In this document: piece by piece, positions 63,632 through 64,000 of the stretch | How the letters are laid out: each line of letters opens with the position of its first letter | Numbering within the stretch: position 1 is the first letter of the stretch | Origin: Rosettibacter firmus | GTDB taxonomy: Bacteria > Bacteroidota > Ignavibacteria > Ignavibacteriales > Melioribacteraceae | Direction of reading: 5' to 3' | Length of the DNA: 64,000 nt | Assembly: GCF_036860695.1 (NCBI RefSeq) | Contig: NZ_JAYKGJ010000002.1 | Span: forward strand, 440,001 to 504,000 | Program-made: the position numbers and the translations under genes | Notes under the pieces: generated by a model | Told to the model about the DNA's origin: nothing | The model's input: the letters and a program-made list of their open reading frames with translations, nothing else | The model's database searches: none

Positions 63632-64000
63632 ATGTTTTTTCCACGAGTTTTAATTATTGGAGAAACTTTTCATAAAAGAAGTGGAGGTGGTATAACTTTA
63701 CTTAATCTTTTTTCAAATTGGCCAAAAGAAAATATAGCGGTAGTATCTACACACAAAACAATCGTTAAAACAGATAGTAACTATCATTATATACCAATTT
63801 ATCAATTGGGAACGGATGAGATTAGGCCAAAATTCCCGCTTAATTTATTACAACAAAAATATTATTCTGGAAGATATATTTTTAATGTTGATTATAATAA
63901 AAAAGGAATGAGTAAAACACCCATACATTTTAATGGTAATATTAAAAAATTAATTGATAAATTATTTTCGTCTTTTGGTTTATACTTTTTACTATCAAGA
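63632..64000 (+). CDS. Glycosyltransferase, N-terminal part (3'-truncated by window edge)
   Basis: An open frame of 123 codons starts eight bases after the polymerase gene and runs off the window. The N-terminus MFFPRVLIIGETFHKRSGGG followed by ITLLNLFSNWP is the usual GT-B acceptor-domain start, with a glycine-rich loop after the first strand. The donor site lies beyond the window, so the family cannot be fixed. Overlapping context says it belongs to the same polysaccharide cluster. Confidence 0.75.
   Translation, partial: MFFPRVLIIGETFHKRSGGGITLLNLFSNWPKENIAVVSTHKTIVKTDSNYHYIPIYQLGTDEIRPKFPLNLLQQKYYSGRYIFNVDYNKKGMSKTPIHFNGNIKKLIDKLFSSFGLYFLLSR

Overview
The window is very AT-rich chromosomal DNA from a member of the Bacteroidota/Chlorobi/Ignavibacteria assemblage, most likely an Ignavibacteria-type bacterium (inference). 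The signs are secreted proteins with C-terminal YPNPFN-type sorting domains of the type IX secretion system (T9SS), a PorU-like C25 sortase, PorV/PorQ- and PorD-like proteins, a TTG...TAnnTTTG promoter in front of a tRNA, and sphingolipid genes. No rRNA, CRISPR array, prophage or replication origin is visible.

Positions 1-7.8 kb hold housekeeping genes (partial MFS transporter, dusB, apt, rsmI) and a lysine-degradation pair: lat makes 2-aminoadipate semialdehyde and an ALDH7-type dehydrogenase oxidises it. Positions 7.8-15.7 kb are a cell-envelope/T9SS block: two T9SS cargo proteins (one with about 14 propeller repeats, enough for two seven-bladed propellers), a helix-hairpin-helix outer-membrane protein, a PorV/PorQ-like barrel and a DUF4835/PorD-like protein. 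Positions 15.7-19.2 kb look like a complete bacterial ceramide locus: serine palmitoyltransferase, a GNAT protein resembling the bacterial ceramide synthase, and a divergent CerR-like reductase.

Positions 19.2-36 kb are mostly core genes: a c-type cytochrome lipoprotein, tRNA-Ala(GGC) with its promoter, a multi-PAS histidine kinase, an XRE regulator, a MATE pump, maf, icd, a 3-hydroxyacyl-CoA dehydrogenase plus ackA, two family 9 glycosyltransferases, a DMT transporter, pdxJ, a TIGR02757 protein and an OPT transporter. Positions 36-45.6 kb form a tightly overlapping operon of three GT4-type glycosyltransferases, a WecG/TagA-type transferase and a 1,799-residue PorU-like sortase. This suggests that glycan synthesis and surface attachment of T9SS cargo are coupled. 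A PqqD-like protein, a PepD dipeptidase and an MFS transporter follow.

Positions 49.1-54 kb are a gene-poor accessory zone. It holds palindromic dispersed repeats with a 132-bp direct duplication, a candidate structured RNA with pseudoknot potential (about 51.05-51.31 kb), a DUF6266-like gene preceded by helically phased 11-bp repeats, a degenerate 53-bp tandem repeat, a four-helix-bundle gene between AT-rich inverted repeats, and a 24-codon epimerase fragment. Positions 54-64 kb are a surface polysaccharide cluster: a UDP-L-FucNAc pathway (CapE/CapF/CapG type), a dead IS1380-family element with recognisable ends, a Wzx-type flippase, a glycosyltransferase, a Wzy-type polymerase/ligase and a glycosyltransferase cut by the window edge.
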